Positions 1 through 7,917 of a DNA stretch of 64,000 bases are shown here, one piece after another. A program made the position numbers and the translations under genes. The notes below the pieces were generated by a model that saw only the letters and a program-made list of their open reading frames with translations, ran no database searches and had not been told where the DNA came from. Numbering within the stretch: position 1 is the first letter of the stretch; each line of letters starts with the position of its first letter. Origin of the DNA: Agreia bicolorata. GTDB lineage: Bacteria > Actinomycetota > Actinomycetes > Actinomycetales > Microbacteriaceae. The DNA lies in assembly GCF_000938265.1 (NCBI RefSeq), contig NZ_JYFC01000001.1, positions 372,001 to 436,000 on the forward strand, given 5' to 3'.

Positions 1-828
1 CTCGTTCTGGCAGCTGACGACGATCCCCGTGGGAAGGTGTGTGATGCGCACGGCCGAGTCTGTGGTGTTGACCGACTGGCCGCCCGGGCCCGACGAGCGG
101 AAGACATCCACTCGGATGTCGCTTTCGGGAACGTCGACCGACTCGGTCTGCGCGATGAGCGGAATCACCTCGACGGCGGCAAAGCTCGTCTGGCGCTTGC
201 CCGCCGAGTTGAACGGGCTCATGCGCACGAGGCGGTGCGTTCCCGCCTCGACCGAGAGTGTTCCGAATGCGTAGGGGGCGTCGACCTCGAACGTGGCGCT
301 CTTGATGCCCGCCTCTTCTGCATAGCTGGTGTCTAGCACAGTGACCGAGTAGCCGTGCTGCTCGGAGTAGCGCAGGTACATGCGCAGAAGCATCTCCGCG
401 AAGTCGGCCGCGTCGACGCCGCCCGCTCCCGCACGAATCGTGATGACAGCCGCGCGGGGGTCGTATTCGCCATTGAGCAGGGTCTGCACCTCGAGCTCGC
501 CGAGCAGCTTTGTGAGGCTCTCGAGTTCGGCCTGCGCCTCCTGGGCTGACTCCTCGTCGCCCTCGGAGTTGATGAGCTCGACCATGATCTCGAGGTCTTC
601 GAGACGCGAGGTGATGCTCGTGACCTTCGCCAGATCGGACTGCGCGTGCGACAGAGCGCTGGTGACCTTCTGCGCCTTCTCGGTGTCGTCCCAGAGATCG
701 GGCACACCGGCCTGAGCACTGAGGTCATCGATGCGGGCCTTCAGGTCATCGACGTCGATGACCGAGAGGATGTCGCGGAAGGTGGAGCGGAGGGCGGCGA
801 TCTGCTCGCTGAAATCTAGTTCCTGCAT
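1..828 (-). CDS. prfB: Peptide chain release factor 2, 3' part outside the window
   Basis: Class I release factor that reads UGA/UAA stop codons and triggers peptidyl-tRNA hydrolysis on the ribosome. The first 276 codons are present; the C-terminal quarter lies beyond position 1. The GGQ catalytic motif is at residues 249-251 in the context [16 protein letters not shown], the position expected for RF2. The ATG at 828 has no Shine-Dalgarno sequence, but a TAGGCT hexamer sits 9 nt upstream, which suggests a leaderless mRNA. The reading frame is uninterrupted from the start codon, so the programmed frameshift of enterobacterial prfB is absent, as in mycobacterial RF2. The gene is divergent from the MFS gene at 887. 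RF1 is the alternative, but the N-terminal region starting [17 protein letters not shown] is RF2-like. Confidence 0.95.
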   Translation of the reverse strand, partial: MQELDFSEQIAALRSTFRDILSVIDVDDLKARIDDLSAQAGVPDLWDDTEKAQKVTSALSHAQSDLAKVTSITSRLEDLEIMVELINSEGDEESAQEAQAELESLTKLLGELEVQTLLNGEYDPRAAVITIRAGAGGVDAADFAEMLLRMYLRYSEQHGYSVTVLDTSYAEEAGIKSATFEVDAPYAFGTLSVEAGTHRLVRMSPFNSAGKRQTSFAAVEVIPLIAQTESVDVPESDIRVDVFRSSGPGGQSVNTTDSAVRITHLPTGIVVSCQNE

Positions 829-837
829 GGTGCACCC

Positions 838-877
838 AGCCTACCGGGCGGGCGTGGGCGATCCTCCGGCGTAGGGT
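838..877. promoter_or_regulatory. Divergent -10 elements of prfB and the MFS gene
   Basis: The 58-nt gap between the divergent start codons contains TAGGCT on the minus strand (838-843, 9 nt before the prfB ATG) and TAGGGT on the plus strand (872-877, 9 nt before the ATG at 887). Neither gene has a Shine-Dalgarno sequence, so both are read as leaderless or nearly so. No convincing -35 elements were seen. This is inference from position and sequence only. Confidence 0.45.
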
Positions 878-886
878 TGATGCGAC

Positions 887-2149
887 ATGAGCGACGCAGA
901 GACCGGGTTCCGATTCCGTTCCATCGCCCTACCCGCTCTCCTTCCGTCGCTGCTCTTCGGCATCGGTGAAGGCTCGATCATTCCGATCATTCCGGCGATC
1001 GCGCAGGATCTCGGCGCCGGTCTCGCCCTGGCCGGATTCATCGCGGCGATGATCATGGTCGGCGAGCTCATCGGCGACATCCCGAGCGGCTGGATCGTGA
1101 GCCGCATCGGTGAACGACGCGCGATGGTCGGCGCGTCGCTCGTCTCGATCATCGGCGTCACGACATGCATCGCCGCATCAGGGCCCTGGATGCTCGGGGT
1201 CGGCATCTTTCTGCTCGGCCTGTCGACCGCGACCTTCGCGCTCGCGCGGCACGCGTTCATGACCACCTTCGTTCCGCTGCAGTACCGAGCCAGGGCGCTG
1301 TCGACCCTCGGCGGAACCTTCAGAGCGGGATGGTTCGTCGGACCGTTCATCGCTGCGGGCCTGATCGCACTCACGGCGCAGGCGGCCATCGTGTTCTGGG
1401 TGCACCTCGCGTGCGCGGTGATCGTAATCGTGCTGCTGATGGTGATGCCCGACCCCACAGCGGGCGCCGCTGCTCTGGCCCGGGCGCAGGGAACGCACGA
1501 GACCGAGGGCGAACATCTCGTCGCCGAGGAGTCGCACGGGCTCTTCCGCACCGTCTGGAACTTCCGCGGAGTTCTGGTGCGGCTCGGAACGGGAGTGGCG
1601 ATCCTCGGTGCGCTGCGCGCGAGCCGCTCCGTGATTCTGCCGCTCTGGGCGGTGAGCCTTGGACTGCCCGAGAGCACGACTGCCCTGATCATCGGCCTCG
1701 GCGGCGCCATGGACTTCGCTCTGTTCTATGCCAGTGGCCAGGTGATGGATCGGTTCGGGCGACTGTGGAGCGTCGTACCGTCGATGCTCGGCATGGGAAT
1801 CGGACTCTTCGTTCTGGCCTTCACCCACGACCTGCAGCACGCGGTCGGGTGGTTCATCGGTGTCACGGCAGTCACGGGCCTAGCGAACGGCATCGGAAGC
1901 GGCATTCTGATGACGCTCGGCGCCGACCTCGCCCCGAAAGACGACCCTGCCCCGTTCCTCGGAGCGTTCCGCTTCACGGGCGACGCGGGAACGGCCGCCG
2001 CTCCCCTGCTCGTGTCGCTCATCGTGGCCGTGGCCACGCTGTCGCTCTCGACGGCGATCATGGGGGTTGTCGGCGTACTGGGCGCCGGCCTCATGCTGCG
2101 CTACGTTCCCCGTTACGTTCCTCGGCGGCCGGGCAGGCCGTCGGCCTGA
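887..2149 (+). CDS. MFS transporter, 12-TM type
   Basis: A 420-residue integral membrane protein with about 12 hydrophobic segments. It has the cytoplasmic-loop signature of the major facilitator superfamily after TM2 (GDIPSGWIVSRIGERRAM, a G-x3-D-R/I-x-G-R-R-like motif). The likely role is proton-driven efflux of a small molecule; the substrate cannot be told from sequence. A hydrophilic linker at about residues 190-225 (THETEGEHLVAEESHG) separates the two six-helix halves, as usual. The start is the ATG at 887, placed 9 nt after a TAGGGT hexamer with no Shine-Dalgarno. It is convergent with the next MFS gene (20-nt gap) and divergent from prfB. Family call is firm, function is not. Confidence 0.88.
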   Translation: MSDAETGFRFRSIALPALLPSLLFGIGEGSIIPIIPAIAQDLGAGLALAGFIAAMIMVGELIGDIPSGWIVSRIGERRAMVGASLVSIIGVTTCIAASGPWMLGVGIFLLGLSTATFALARHAFMTTFVPLQYRARALSTLGGTFRAGWFVGPFIAAGLIALTAQAAIVFWVHLACAVIVIVLLMVMPDPTAGAAALARAQGTHETEGEHLVAEESHGLFRTVWNFRGVLVRLGTGVAILGALRASRSVILPLWAVSLGLPESTTALIIGLGGAMDFALFYASGQVMDRFGRLWSVVPSMLGMGIGLFVLAFTHDLQHAVGWFIGVTAVTGLANGIGSGILMTLGADLAPKDDPAPFLGAFRFTGDAGTAAAPLLVSLIVAVATLSLSTAIMGVVGVLGAGLMLRYVPRYVPRRPGRPSA

Positions 2150-2169
2150 TCAGGCATCGACAGTTCTCA

Positions 2170-3654
2170 TCAGGCGGATGGCGCGGCCTGGTGGGCCCGG
2201 GCTTTCGCACGCGACCTCAGGTCAACGAGTCCCACGATGAGCGACACCGTGATGAGCGAGATCGCGATCAGGATTCCGTTGCGGAATCCGTCGTGATACA
2301 CGGCGAGCTGGTCGGGCGCCGACGTCTCTCGGTAGAGGGTCGAGAAGAAGGTCGAGCTCACGGCTGCCACGCCGATCGCCGTGCCGACTCGCTGCCCGAC
2401 CTGCGCGAGCGAGCCGGCCACGCCGCCCTCGCTGACGGGAACCTCTGCGAGTGTCAGGGTCTGGTTGGGCGAGATCACGAGGCCGCCTCCTGCTCCCGCG
2501 ACGGCCATGGCGGCGGCCATCCACCAGATCGTCTGATCGCGCGGCGTGAGCACGGCCGCGGCGAGTATCAGGGAGAAACCCACGATGACCGTGGCCGTGC
2601 CGATCACAACGAGCTTACGTCCGTAGCGCTCGACGATGCGCCCGCCGATAAGCGAACTGGCCGCCGAGGTGAGTGCGAACGGAATGCTGACCATGCCGGC
2701 GAAGACGGGGAGGGCGCCGAGCCCCTGCTGCAGGTAGAGCGTGGTGAGAAGGAAGGTGCCCGGGATGGCCGCGAAGTAGGCCGTGGCCACGAGGATTCCG
2801 TTGCGATATGACGCGATGCGGAACAGGGCGAAGTGCACAACCGACGATTTGCCGCGACGCGAGTAGTCGCGTTCCCACAGCAGAAAGGCCGCGGTTCCGA
2901 GCACAAAGCCGACAAGCCAGAACCAGCGTTTCGGGTCGTCGTCCGGCCCTCCCGTCGTGAAGACGAACGGAACCATAACGCTGAACACAGAGAACCCGAG
3001 AAGCAGGATGCCGACGAGGTCGAGTTCTGTCTTGACGGTCGTGCCCTTCGGCTTCGTTGGCAGCAGGCGGAGCGCGAAGAACAGGGCGATGAGTCCGAGC
3101 GGAATGTTCATCCAGAACAGCAGGCGCCACCCGTCAGTCTCTCCCCCGACGGCGATCAGCAGCCCGCCGAGCGTCGGCCCGAACGCGGTGGCGACGCCGA
3201 TGGTGGCACCGAAGATTCCGAATGCACGTCCACGCGCGGCACCCTGGAACAGCTGCTGCACGAGCCCGAGCACCTGTGGCATCTGGATGCCTGCGGCGAC
3301 TCCCTGAAGGATGCGCGCGATGAGCAGCGTCTCGACCGTCGGAGCGAGCGCGCAGGCGAGGCTGGCGAGGGTGAACGAGATGAGTCCGATGGAGAAGAGC
3401 AGTTTGCGCGAGTAGATGTCGCCGAGTCGGCCGGCGGGAACGAGCGCGAGGCCGAACGCGAGCGCATAGCCGGCGACGATCAGCTGCAGTTCGGTGGAGC
3501 CGGCGCCGAGCGCCTTCTCTATGGAGGGAAGCCCGACGTTGACCTTCGACAGATCGAGGATCGTGAGCGCCGCGACGCCGACGGCCACAGCGAACGCCTG
3601 CCACTTCGCCCGCTCGGTGAGATCGATCTTCGGTGCCGGCGAACTGGAAGTCAT
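2170..3654 (-). CDS. DHA2-type MFS multidrug exporter (EmrB/QacA-like)
   Basis: A 494-residue protein with about 14 hydrophobic segments. It carries the DHA2 signatures LDLSKVNVGLPSIEKALG in TM1, GRLGDIYSRK after TM2 and the TM5 antiporter motif around GPTLGGLL. Such proteins export drugs or metabolites by proton antiport. The ATG at 3654 is chosen over the GTG at 3660: a TAGCGT hexamer lies 8 nt before the ATG, no Shine-Dalgarno is present, and the frame further upstream runs into unrelated sequence containing a pseudogene. The C-terminus ends in a short basic tail. Its stop faces the upstream MFS gene. No adjacent TetR or MarR regulator is seen, so the inducer is unknown. Confidence 0.88.
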   Translation of the reverse strand: MTSSSPAPKIDLTERAKWQAFAVAVGVAALTILDLSKVNVGLPSIEKALGAGSTELQLIVAGYALAFGLALVPAGRLGDIYSRKLLFSIGLISFTLASLACALAPTVETLLIARILQGVAAGIQMPQVLGLVQQLFQGAARGRAFGIFGATIGVATAFGPTLGGLLIAVGGETDGWRLLFWMNIPLGLIALFFALRLLPTKPKGTTVKTELDLVGILLLGFSVFSVMVPFVFTTGGPDDDPKRWFWLVGFVLGTAAFLLWERDYSRRGKSSVVHFALFRIASYRNGILVATAYFAAIPGTFLLTTLYLQQGLGALPVFAGMVSIPFALTSAASSLIGGRIVERYGRKLVVIGTATVIVGFSLILAAAVLTPRDQTIWWMAAAMAVAGAGGGLVISPNQTLTLAEVPVSEGGVAGSLAQVGQRVGTAIGVAAVSSTFFSTLYRETSAPDQLAVYHDGFRNGILIAISLITVSLIVGLVDLRSRAKARAHQAAPSA

Positions 3655-3707
3655 GGACACGTACGCTACACCGAAGCTGTGCGTGGCCTGAGGGCCTTGC
3701 GCGCTCT

Positions 3708-3824
3708 CTACCGGAACACAGACCGCGCGACGGAGGTGGCCGCGATGGGGAACCCCTTCGACACGATGAGCGAGAGTATCGCCGGTCGCCAGGTGACCGA
3801 GAGGATGACCGTGGCGCTCCGGCC
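3708..3824 (-). pseudogene. Remnant of a tadG-like 3' end (duplicate of the gene at 6390)
   Basis: The reverse strand encodes 38 residues from GRSATVILSVTW to SVARSVFR plus a stop. By my count 29 of 38 are identical to the C-terminus of the TadG-like gene that ends at 6390. At DNA level the two copies match at roughly 78%, and the match continues a few bases past the stop (CCTTGCGCGC before both). There is no start codon or upstream gene body, so this is an orphan tail. It is a direct repeat of the intact copy and bounds the accessory genes between 3.8 and 6.4 kb. Confidence 0.75.
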
Positions 3825-3904
3825 GCTCGATACCAGCCATGTGGGGGGACATGAAGTCCGATGCTCTGCTTTCCTCCGCGGTCGATCTGTGCTGAGTTAG
3901 ATGC

Positions 3905-4174
3905 ATGCGCGAATACACGAGGACCGTAATCTCGAGGGGCCGACTGGCAGTAAGGACGTTATACGGAGCAGCCGTTCTACTCGTCCTAGGGGCCGTCGTA
4001 TTTGCAGTCGTCATCGTGCTCGTGAGCGCCACTGTTGAGAGTTCTCAGGATCGTGCCGGCGTTCAAGCAAGCATTCCAGTCGCTATCTCTATTGCGATTG
4101 TCGGCTTTGCGCTTGCCGTTGCCGCACCTCTAGTCTCTCGAACCGCTGGTCGCAGCAAACACCGCACGAACTAG
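3905..4174 (+). CDS. Small two-TM membrane protein, unknown
   Basis: An 89-residue predicted protein with two hydrophobic segments (about residues 18-42 and 57-80). They are separated by a short polar loop (TVESSQDRAGVQ), with a basic C-terminus. No family is recognised. No Shine-Dalgarno stands before the ATG at 3905, and an out-of-frame ATG lies 4 nt upstream. Base composition is visibly poorer in G+C than the flanking genes, which fits recent acquisition. It is the first gene inside the patch bounded by the tadG-like repeats. The membrane topology and intact frame support a real gene; expression is uncertain. Confidence 0.5.
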   Translation: MREYTRTVISRGRLAVRTLYGAAVLLVLGAVVFAVVIVLVSATVESSQDRAGVQASIPVAISIAIVGFALAVAAPLVSRTAGRSKHRTN

Positions 4175-4304
4175 CCGGCGATCTCCCGTACGGTCGCGCA
4201 GGTGAGTACTGCGCCCTTGTTAGCACCGGCGGGGAGCCAGACATGACGTGGTTATTTGGCGCTGCGGGCTCCTCGCGTCCCCTCGATGCCGTTCGGGCCC
4301 TGGC

Positions 4305-4886
4305 CTAGGACTCTCTGATCGCGATGCCTGGATAATCAACGACGAGCCCTGCCCTGTCGTAGCGCAGATCACACGAAAATTCGAAGGTAGATGATTCGTA
4401 GTGGAACTGAATCTGCTCCGGACCAGCCTCGAGTAATGTGTAACGCTGTTCGAGACGTTCCACACGGAGGTCGTCAGCTCGAACGAACGCTGCGGGGACG
4501 TCGACGCCGACTCCCTCGATGAAGTCGAGGCGGTGGAGGGGAAGCGTGTTCGTCACCGCGGACGACTCGAAATCAACATCAAAGCACCCATCAAGCTCGG
4601 GCCGCAGCTCGCCGTTCACGGTCCATATTCCCTCGAAGTCGCGCGTGAGAGCCAGCTCACATTCTCCTGCGGTCGTCAGGCTGGATGCATGCACAGCGAC
4701 CGTTTTCCAAGAATGATCCACCGCCACGTCATATCCAACCGACCACAGGGCAGAGGACTCGCGCGCGGTTGTATGACCAGTCAGACGGTGGCCGGTGCCC
4801 AGATCCTCAAAGAAGGCGACCTCGAAACCAGCTCGCACTCCTGTGTGGGTCCAGCTCGCCCCAGCGGGTGGTGTCGTCAGTCTCAT
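4305..4886 (-). CDS. Putative glycolipid-binding family protein (PF06475-like)
   Basis: A 193-residue soluble protein of the family annotated as putative glycolipid-binding (formerly DUF1089). The diagnostic core is present: GCFDVDFESSAVTNTLPLHR at about residues 100-119, followed by the RYTLL strand and the C-terminal VVDYPGIAIRES. The family is a beta-barrel-like fold whose biological role is poorly defined. The ATG at 4886 is preceded by TAGGTT with a 6-nt gap, a leaderless arrangement. It is divergent from the esterase-family gene at 5068 and lies inside the repeat-bounded patch. Family assignment is from motif recognition; ligand unknown. Confidence 0.75.
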   Translation of the reverse strand: MRLTTPPAGASWTHTGVRAGFEVAFFEDLGTGHRLTGHTTARESSALWSVGYDVAVDHSWKTVAVHASSLTTAGECELALTRDFEGIWTVNGELRPELDGCFDVDFESSAVTNTLPLHRLDFIEGVGVDVPAAFVRADDLRVERLEQRYTLLEAGPEQIQFHYESSTFEFSCDLRYDRAGLVVDYPGIAIRES

Positions 4887-4955
4887 GAATGGAACCTACC
4901 AATTCGTCGCATGAGGCAGCGCACTGATGCCCCAGCGGCCGATATCTCGTCTGGA

Positions 4956-5028
4956 TATGATCGAAGGGTGATCGCAAGCATCCTGCTCTGATTCGGCACC
5001 ACGTCGTCCTCGACCGGCTCGTCCGGTC
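4956..5028 (+). promoter_or_regulatory. Possible leader: -10 element, minicistron and hairpin upstream of the esterase-family gene
   Basis: A good -10 hexamer TATGAT (4956-4961) is followed 6 nt later by a GTG that opens an eight-codon frame (4968-4991) encoding MIASILL and a stop. A hairpin with arms GACCGG (5012-5017) and CCGGTC (5023-5028) follows. The esterase-family ATG is at 5068 with its own AAGGAA Shine-Dalgarno near 5053. The arrangement resembles the short leader peptides of inducible macrolide-resistance genes. The -35 is poor and the attenuation role is inference. Confidence 0.35.
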
Positions 5029-5067
5029 TCCTACGTATGCCGTTTCTCACATAAGGAATGCTGATCC

Positions 5068-6321
5068 ATGTCTAACCACCCTCATACCCCAGCGCCCGCC
5101 CCGTCATTCACCACGGCCACTTGGGACGAGCGACACCCACTTGCAAATGCGGAGCTGAGCGAGCTCCTATCCGGCGCCCGAGTTATCGGCGTCGGCGAGT
5201 CCGCGCACTTCGTTGCCGAGCTCAACGCAGCGCGGGCGAGCCTCGTCGAAGCGCTCATTCAGCGCGGCGTCAATAGTCTCGCCCTCGAGATTGGTCACGA
5301 TGGGGCGCACCTCGTCGAACAGTGGCTCTCGGGAGAGCGACCAGAAGAACTGCGCACGCTCGTAGGTCCTCTGACCACGGCGCTCTACGGAACGTTCCTC
5401 GACGATCTCCGCAACCGACTGCCGCAAGGCCATGGAATCCACGTGCTAGGAGTGGATTTGCCAAATTCGCTGGCGATCGAACCGAGTCTCGCACCGCTCG
5501 CTAGCATTCTTGCCACGGTCGATCCCGCCGCCACGGAACTTGTCCAGGCGACGAGACAACTTGCAGCAGGAGTCGTGGGCGGCTCGGCTGCGGCCAGCGC
5601 TACGTCGTGGCTCGCGCTCGACCGTCCTGCACAGGATGCTCTCACCGTGCACTTGACACGCCTGCGGGCACGCGTCGATGCTCTCAGCGCGGTGCACGCG
5701 ATCGGAGCCAATGCGCACCTGTGGCGCGAGGCGAACGCGCTCATCGACGCGGCGGCCACGACCGACGTCATGGTGCGCGCGATGGCCGACCTGTTTTCCA
5801 GCACAGGGCGCATCGACGACACGACGATCCGCGAGGTCTTCGTCGCGCGGCGCATCAGCGAGGCGGTCGAGACACTGGCCGCTGGCGATCGCATCGCCTA
5901 CGTGGCGCACAACAACCACATCCAGAAGACACCGGTCGTGTTCGACGGGGTGCTGACGGCGTACTCGGCTGGCAGCATGCTCGCCGACTCGCTCGGCTCC
6001 GGATACCGCGCGATCGCACTGACGCATACTGACGACCAGGTACCCGAGATGAGTTTCCCCGCCGCGACCGACATCGGCTTCCGCGTCGAGCGGGCAGATT
6101 CGGCCCCTATCGGCGAGGACAGTGTGGAGGCTGCCTGCGCCAACGTGCTGCAGTCGGCCGACGCGTCCGTCGTCCGCTGGGAGGCAACCGGCGAAGCCGA
6201 AACTATCCGCATCCGGTCGCAGAGTGCGACGGCGGAGGTGGGGGCAGGAGCCTTTGATGCCGCCATCGTGTTCGCGTCGGCGACGACAGACGCGGCGGTG
6301 CGCGTTCTCGGCCTCGACTGA
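5068..6321 (+). CDS. Erythromycin esterase family protein
   Basis: A 417-residue protein of the Ere-like family (PF05139), which includes macrolide esterases and many homologues of unknown substrate. The family signatures are visible: GVGESAHFVAE at residues about 41-51 (catalytic H and E region), the LALEIGH strand, and AHNNHIQK at about 288-295 in the C-terminal half. The start ATG has AAGGAA about 10 nt upstream. A 17-bp perfect stem terminator follows the stop. A possible leader peptide and hairpin precede it. The gene is the largest in the patch bounded by tadG-like repeats. True macrolide hydrolysis cannot be claimed, because many family members in actinobacteria lack known resistance activity. 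Confidence 0.85.
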   Translation: MSNHPHTPAPAPSFTTATWDERHPLANAELSELLSGARVIGVGESAHFVAELNAARASLVEALIQRGVNSLALEIGHDGAHLVEQWLSGERPEELRTLVGPLTTALYGTFLDDLRNRLPQGHGIHVLGVDLPNSLAIEPSLAPLASILATVDPAATELVQATRQLAAGVVGGSAAASATSWLALDRPAQDALTVHLTRLRARVDALSAVHAIGANAHLWREANALIDAAATTDVMVRAMADLFSSTGRIDDTTIREVFVARRISEAVETLAAGDRIAYVAHNNHIQKTPVVFDGVLTAYSAGSMLADSLGSGYRAIALTHTDDQVPEMSFPAATDIGFRVERADSAPIGEDSVEAACANVLQSADASVVRWEATGEAETIRIRSQSATAEVGAGAFDAAIVFASATTDAAVRVLGLD

Positions 6322-6330
6322 GCGTCTCCG

Positions 6331-6370
6331 CCCGGTGCTGGCCGTCGTCGAGGCGACGGCCAGCACCGGG
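6331..6370. terminator. Bidirectional terminator, 17-bp perfect stem
   Basis: Arms 6331-6347 and 6354-6370 are perfect inverted repeats around a 6-nt loop (TCGAGG). It lies between the convergent esterase-family gene and the tad operon, so it can serve both. No T-run follows on either side, which is common in high-GC genomes. Confidence 0.8.
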
Positions 6371-6389
6371 ATTGGCGACCTTGCGCGCG

Positions 6390-6839
6390 CTACCGGAACA
6401 CCGAGCGAGCGACCGAAGCGACCTCGATGGGGAAGCCGTTCGGCACGATGAGCGACAGCACGGCCGGCCGCCATGACGCGGAGAGCGTGACCGTGGCGCT
6501 GCGCCCGTCTGTGGTGGTGGCCTCGATCACGGTGAGGTCGGCGAACTCGGCCGCCGACGGAGTGTTGGCGAGATAACGGTCGACCGCGGCATCGACGGCT
6601 ACGGGGTCGAGCCTTGGCACGACCGCGGATTCGACGAGTTCGACATCGTCGAGCGAGAACGACTCGGCACCGGCGAGCGCGGCCCCATCTGCCACGGTGA
6701 AGAGTCGTGTGCGCTCGAGATACAGGCTCGACGCACCTACGACAACGAGCACGACGAGTAGCGCGAGGGCAGCGTAGAAGATGGTGAGCAGCAGGGTCGA
6801 ACCCTCGTCGGAGCGGAGTCGCTCTGCCGCAGCGTTCAC
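6390..6839 (-). CDS. TadG-like pilus/secretion protein
   Basis: About 149 residues. A basic N-terminus with DEGSTLLLTIF leads into one hydrophobic helix (residues about 15-40) and a soluble extracytoplasmic domain. This is the architecture of TadE/TadG minor pseudopilins, with a negatively charged residue just before the helix. It is the last gene of the tad operon. The start is probably the GTG at 6839 (another GTG at 6845), close to the preceding stop at 6859, so translation is probably coupled. Its last 38 codons are duplicated as a remnant at 3708-3824. TadG usually carries a longer VWA-like domain, which is lacking here, so TadE-like would also be fair. Confidence 0.75.
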   Translation of the reverse strand: MNAAAERLRSDEGSTLLLTIFYAALALLVVLVVVGASSLYLERTRLFTVADGAALAGAESFSLDDVELVESAVVPRLDPVAVDAAVDRYLANTPSAAEFADLTVIEATTTDGRSATVTLSASWRPAVLSLIVPNGFPIEVASVARSVFR

Positions 6840-6858
6840 TCCCACCAGTCGGCCCGCA

Positions 6859-7305
6859 TCACGAGTGGAATCGCGAGACCGTCTGGGTCGCTCTGGCGAC
6901 GAACGGTATGCCGCCCGAGTTCTCGGTGCCCAGAAACGCCGGGAGCAGCGGCAGCGGCACCGACACACGTACCGTCACGGTGACGTGACCTGCCCGCGTG
7001 AGGCAGGCATCCGGAACCGGCTCACACGAGTACTCGATTGGAGCGATGCCCTCGGTGATGCCGAAGTCAGAGAACGCGATCGCCGCGGCATGCTCGGCCG
7101 ACGCGGCCCCCTGCTCGATCGTTTCCGACTGTACAAAGACCCGAGCCGCCTGGCGGGCAGCGCCTTCCGCGGCGAATGCGGCGCCCTGCAGCACTGAGAG
7201 TGCACTCACCAGATAGACGAGCGGCACCAGGAGCAGGATTCCCGCGGTGATGAACTCGAGCGAGGCCGAGCCGTCGTCAGCCATCAAGTGCTTCCACAGC
7301 GGCAT
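6859..7305 (-). CDS. TadE-like minor pilin
   Basis: A 148-residue protein with the TadE signature: DDGSASLEFITAGILLLVPLV, a charged start followed by a hydrophobic helix, then a soluble domain with two cysteines (SCEPVPDAC) that could form a disulfide. TadE-like proteins are processed by a prepilin peptidase and act in Flp pilus assembly. The ATG at 7305 has AGGTG 8 nt upstream. It overlaps the end of the previous gene by 29 nt, so the two are translationally coupled. Confidence 0.82.
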   Translation of the reverse strand: MPLWKHLMADDGSASLEFITAGILLLVPLVYLVSALSVLQGAAFAAEGAARQAARVFVQSETIEQGAASAEHAAAIAFSDFGITEGIAPIEYSCEPVPDACLTRAGHVTVTVRVSVPLPLLPAFLGTENSGGIPFVARATQTVSRFHS

Positions 7306-7690
7306 GCCCTGTCACCTCCAACGATCTCGGGGGTCCGAATGGGCCGGCCAGCGGCAAAGGCGCGCTCACAGTGACCTCGGTCGCCGGCACTCCGAGGTAC
7401 TCCGTGTACCCCGCGGATACTGCGGCGGCGTAGTCGGCGCCCACCGCGGTAGTGATGAGCTGCCTCGTTCGCTCGGCTCCGTCTTCAGGAGAGTTTCCCG
7501 CGAGCGCGGCGAACCGCGCACCCTCGGCCGCCGCGTCGAGCAGCGTGTTGCGCACGTGCAGCGCGAATGCCAGTTGAATGACCCCGAGCGTCAGAGCGGT
7601 CAGCAGCACGCCCACGAGAACGAACTCGACGGCGGCCGATCCGTCGTCTCGCCGCAGTCTCTCGAGGACCCGCAGACTGTTCGACAACAT
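7277..7690 (-). CDS. TadE-like pilus assembly protein
   Basis: A 137-residue protein whose N-terminus, RRDDGSAAVEFVLVGVLLTA, is the classic TadE motif with Glu at position +5 of the processed helix. The remainder is a small soluble domain. It lies between the pilin-like gene and a second TadE gene, 7 nt downstream of the pilin-like stop and overlapping the next start by 29 nt. The role is minor pseudopilin or assembly factor at the membrane. The family call is firm from the motif; the individual role within the pilus is not. Confidence 0.85.
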   Translation of the reverse strand: MLSNSLRVLERLRRDDGSAAVEFVLVGVLLTALTLGVIQLAFALHVRNTLLDAAAEGARFAALAGNSPEDGAERTRQLITTAVGADYAAAVSAGYTEYLGVPATEVTVSAPLPLAGPFGPPRSLEVTGHAAVEALDG

Positions 7691-7697
7691 AACCGCG

Positions 7698-7874
7698 TCA
7701 GAAGGCCGTCACGCGGTCGATCGCCTGCTCGAAGACCTGGCTGAGTGCGGGCCCGGCAAGACCCCAGATGATGATGACGAGACCGGCGGTCATCAACGTG
7801 ATGAGCACCCACCCGGGCACGTCGCCCCGGTCGTCGCGCAGGCGGTGGGCAATTCGGGAGGTGATGGACAACAT
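7698..7874 (-). CDS. Flp-pilin-like small membrane protein of the tad operon
   Basis: A 58-residue protein with a basic N-terminus (SRIAHRLRDDRGD) and a single hydrophobic helix (VPGWVLITLMTAGLVIIIWG), at the operon position where actinobacterial tad loci encode the Flp major pilin. It lacks the usual Flp glutamate-tyrosine pair after the cleavage site, so it is a divergent or non-canonical pilin. The ATG at 7874 follows an AAAGAGAG Shine-Dalgarno by about 5 nt; a TTG at 7889 is a weaker alternative. Confidence 0.7.
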   Translation of the reverse strand: MLSITSRIAHRLRDDRGDVPGWVLITLMTAGLVIIIWGLAGPALSQVFEQAIDRVTAF

Positions 7875-7917
7875 CGGTCTCTCTTTCAACAGGATCGGAT
7901 GGGCGAGGTATGTAGGG

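Noticed and set aside
1-828. Programmed frameshift site of prfB
   Set aside because: The frame runs unbroken from the ATG through the GGQ motif with no early in-frame UGA, so there is no frameshift.
2145-2156. Short palindrome GCCTGATCAGGC at the end of the first MFS gene
   Set aside because: Six-base arms without a loop, including a stop codon; too weak to call a terminator or operator.
5068-6321. Macrolide resistance gene
   Set aside because: Only family membership is supported. Ere-like proteins without macrolide activity are common, so a resistance claim is not made.
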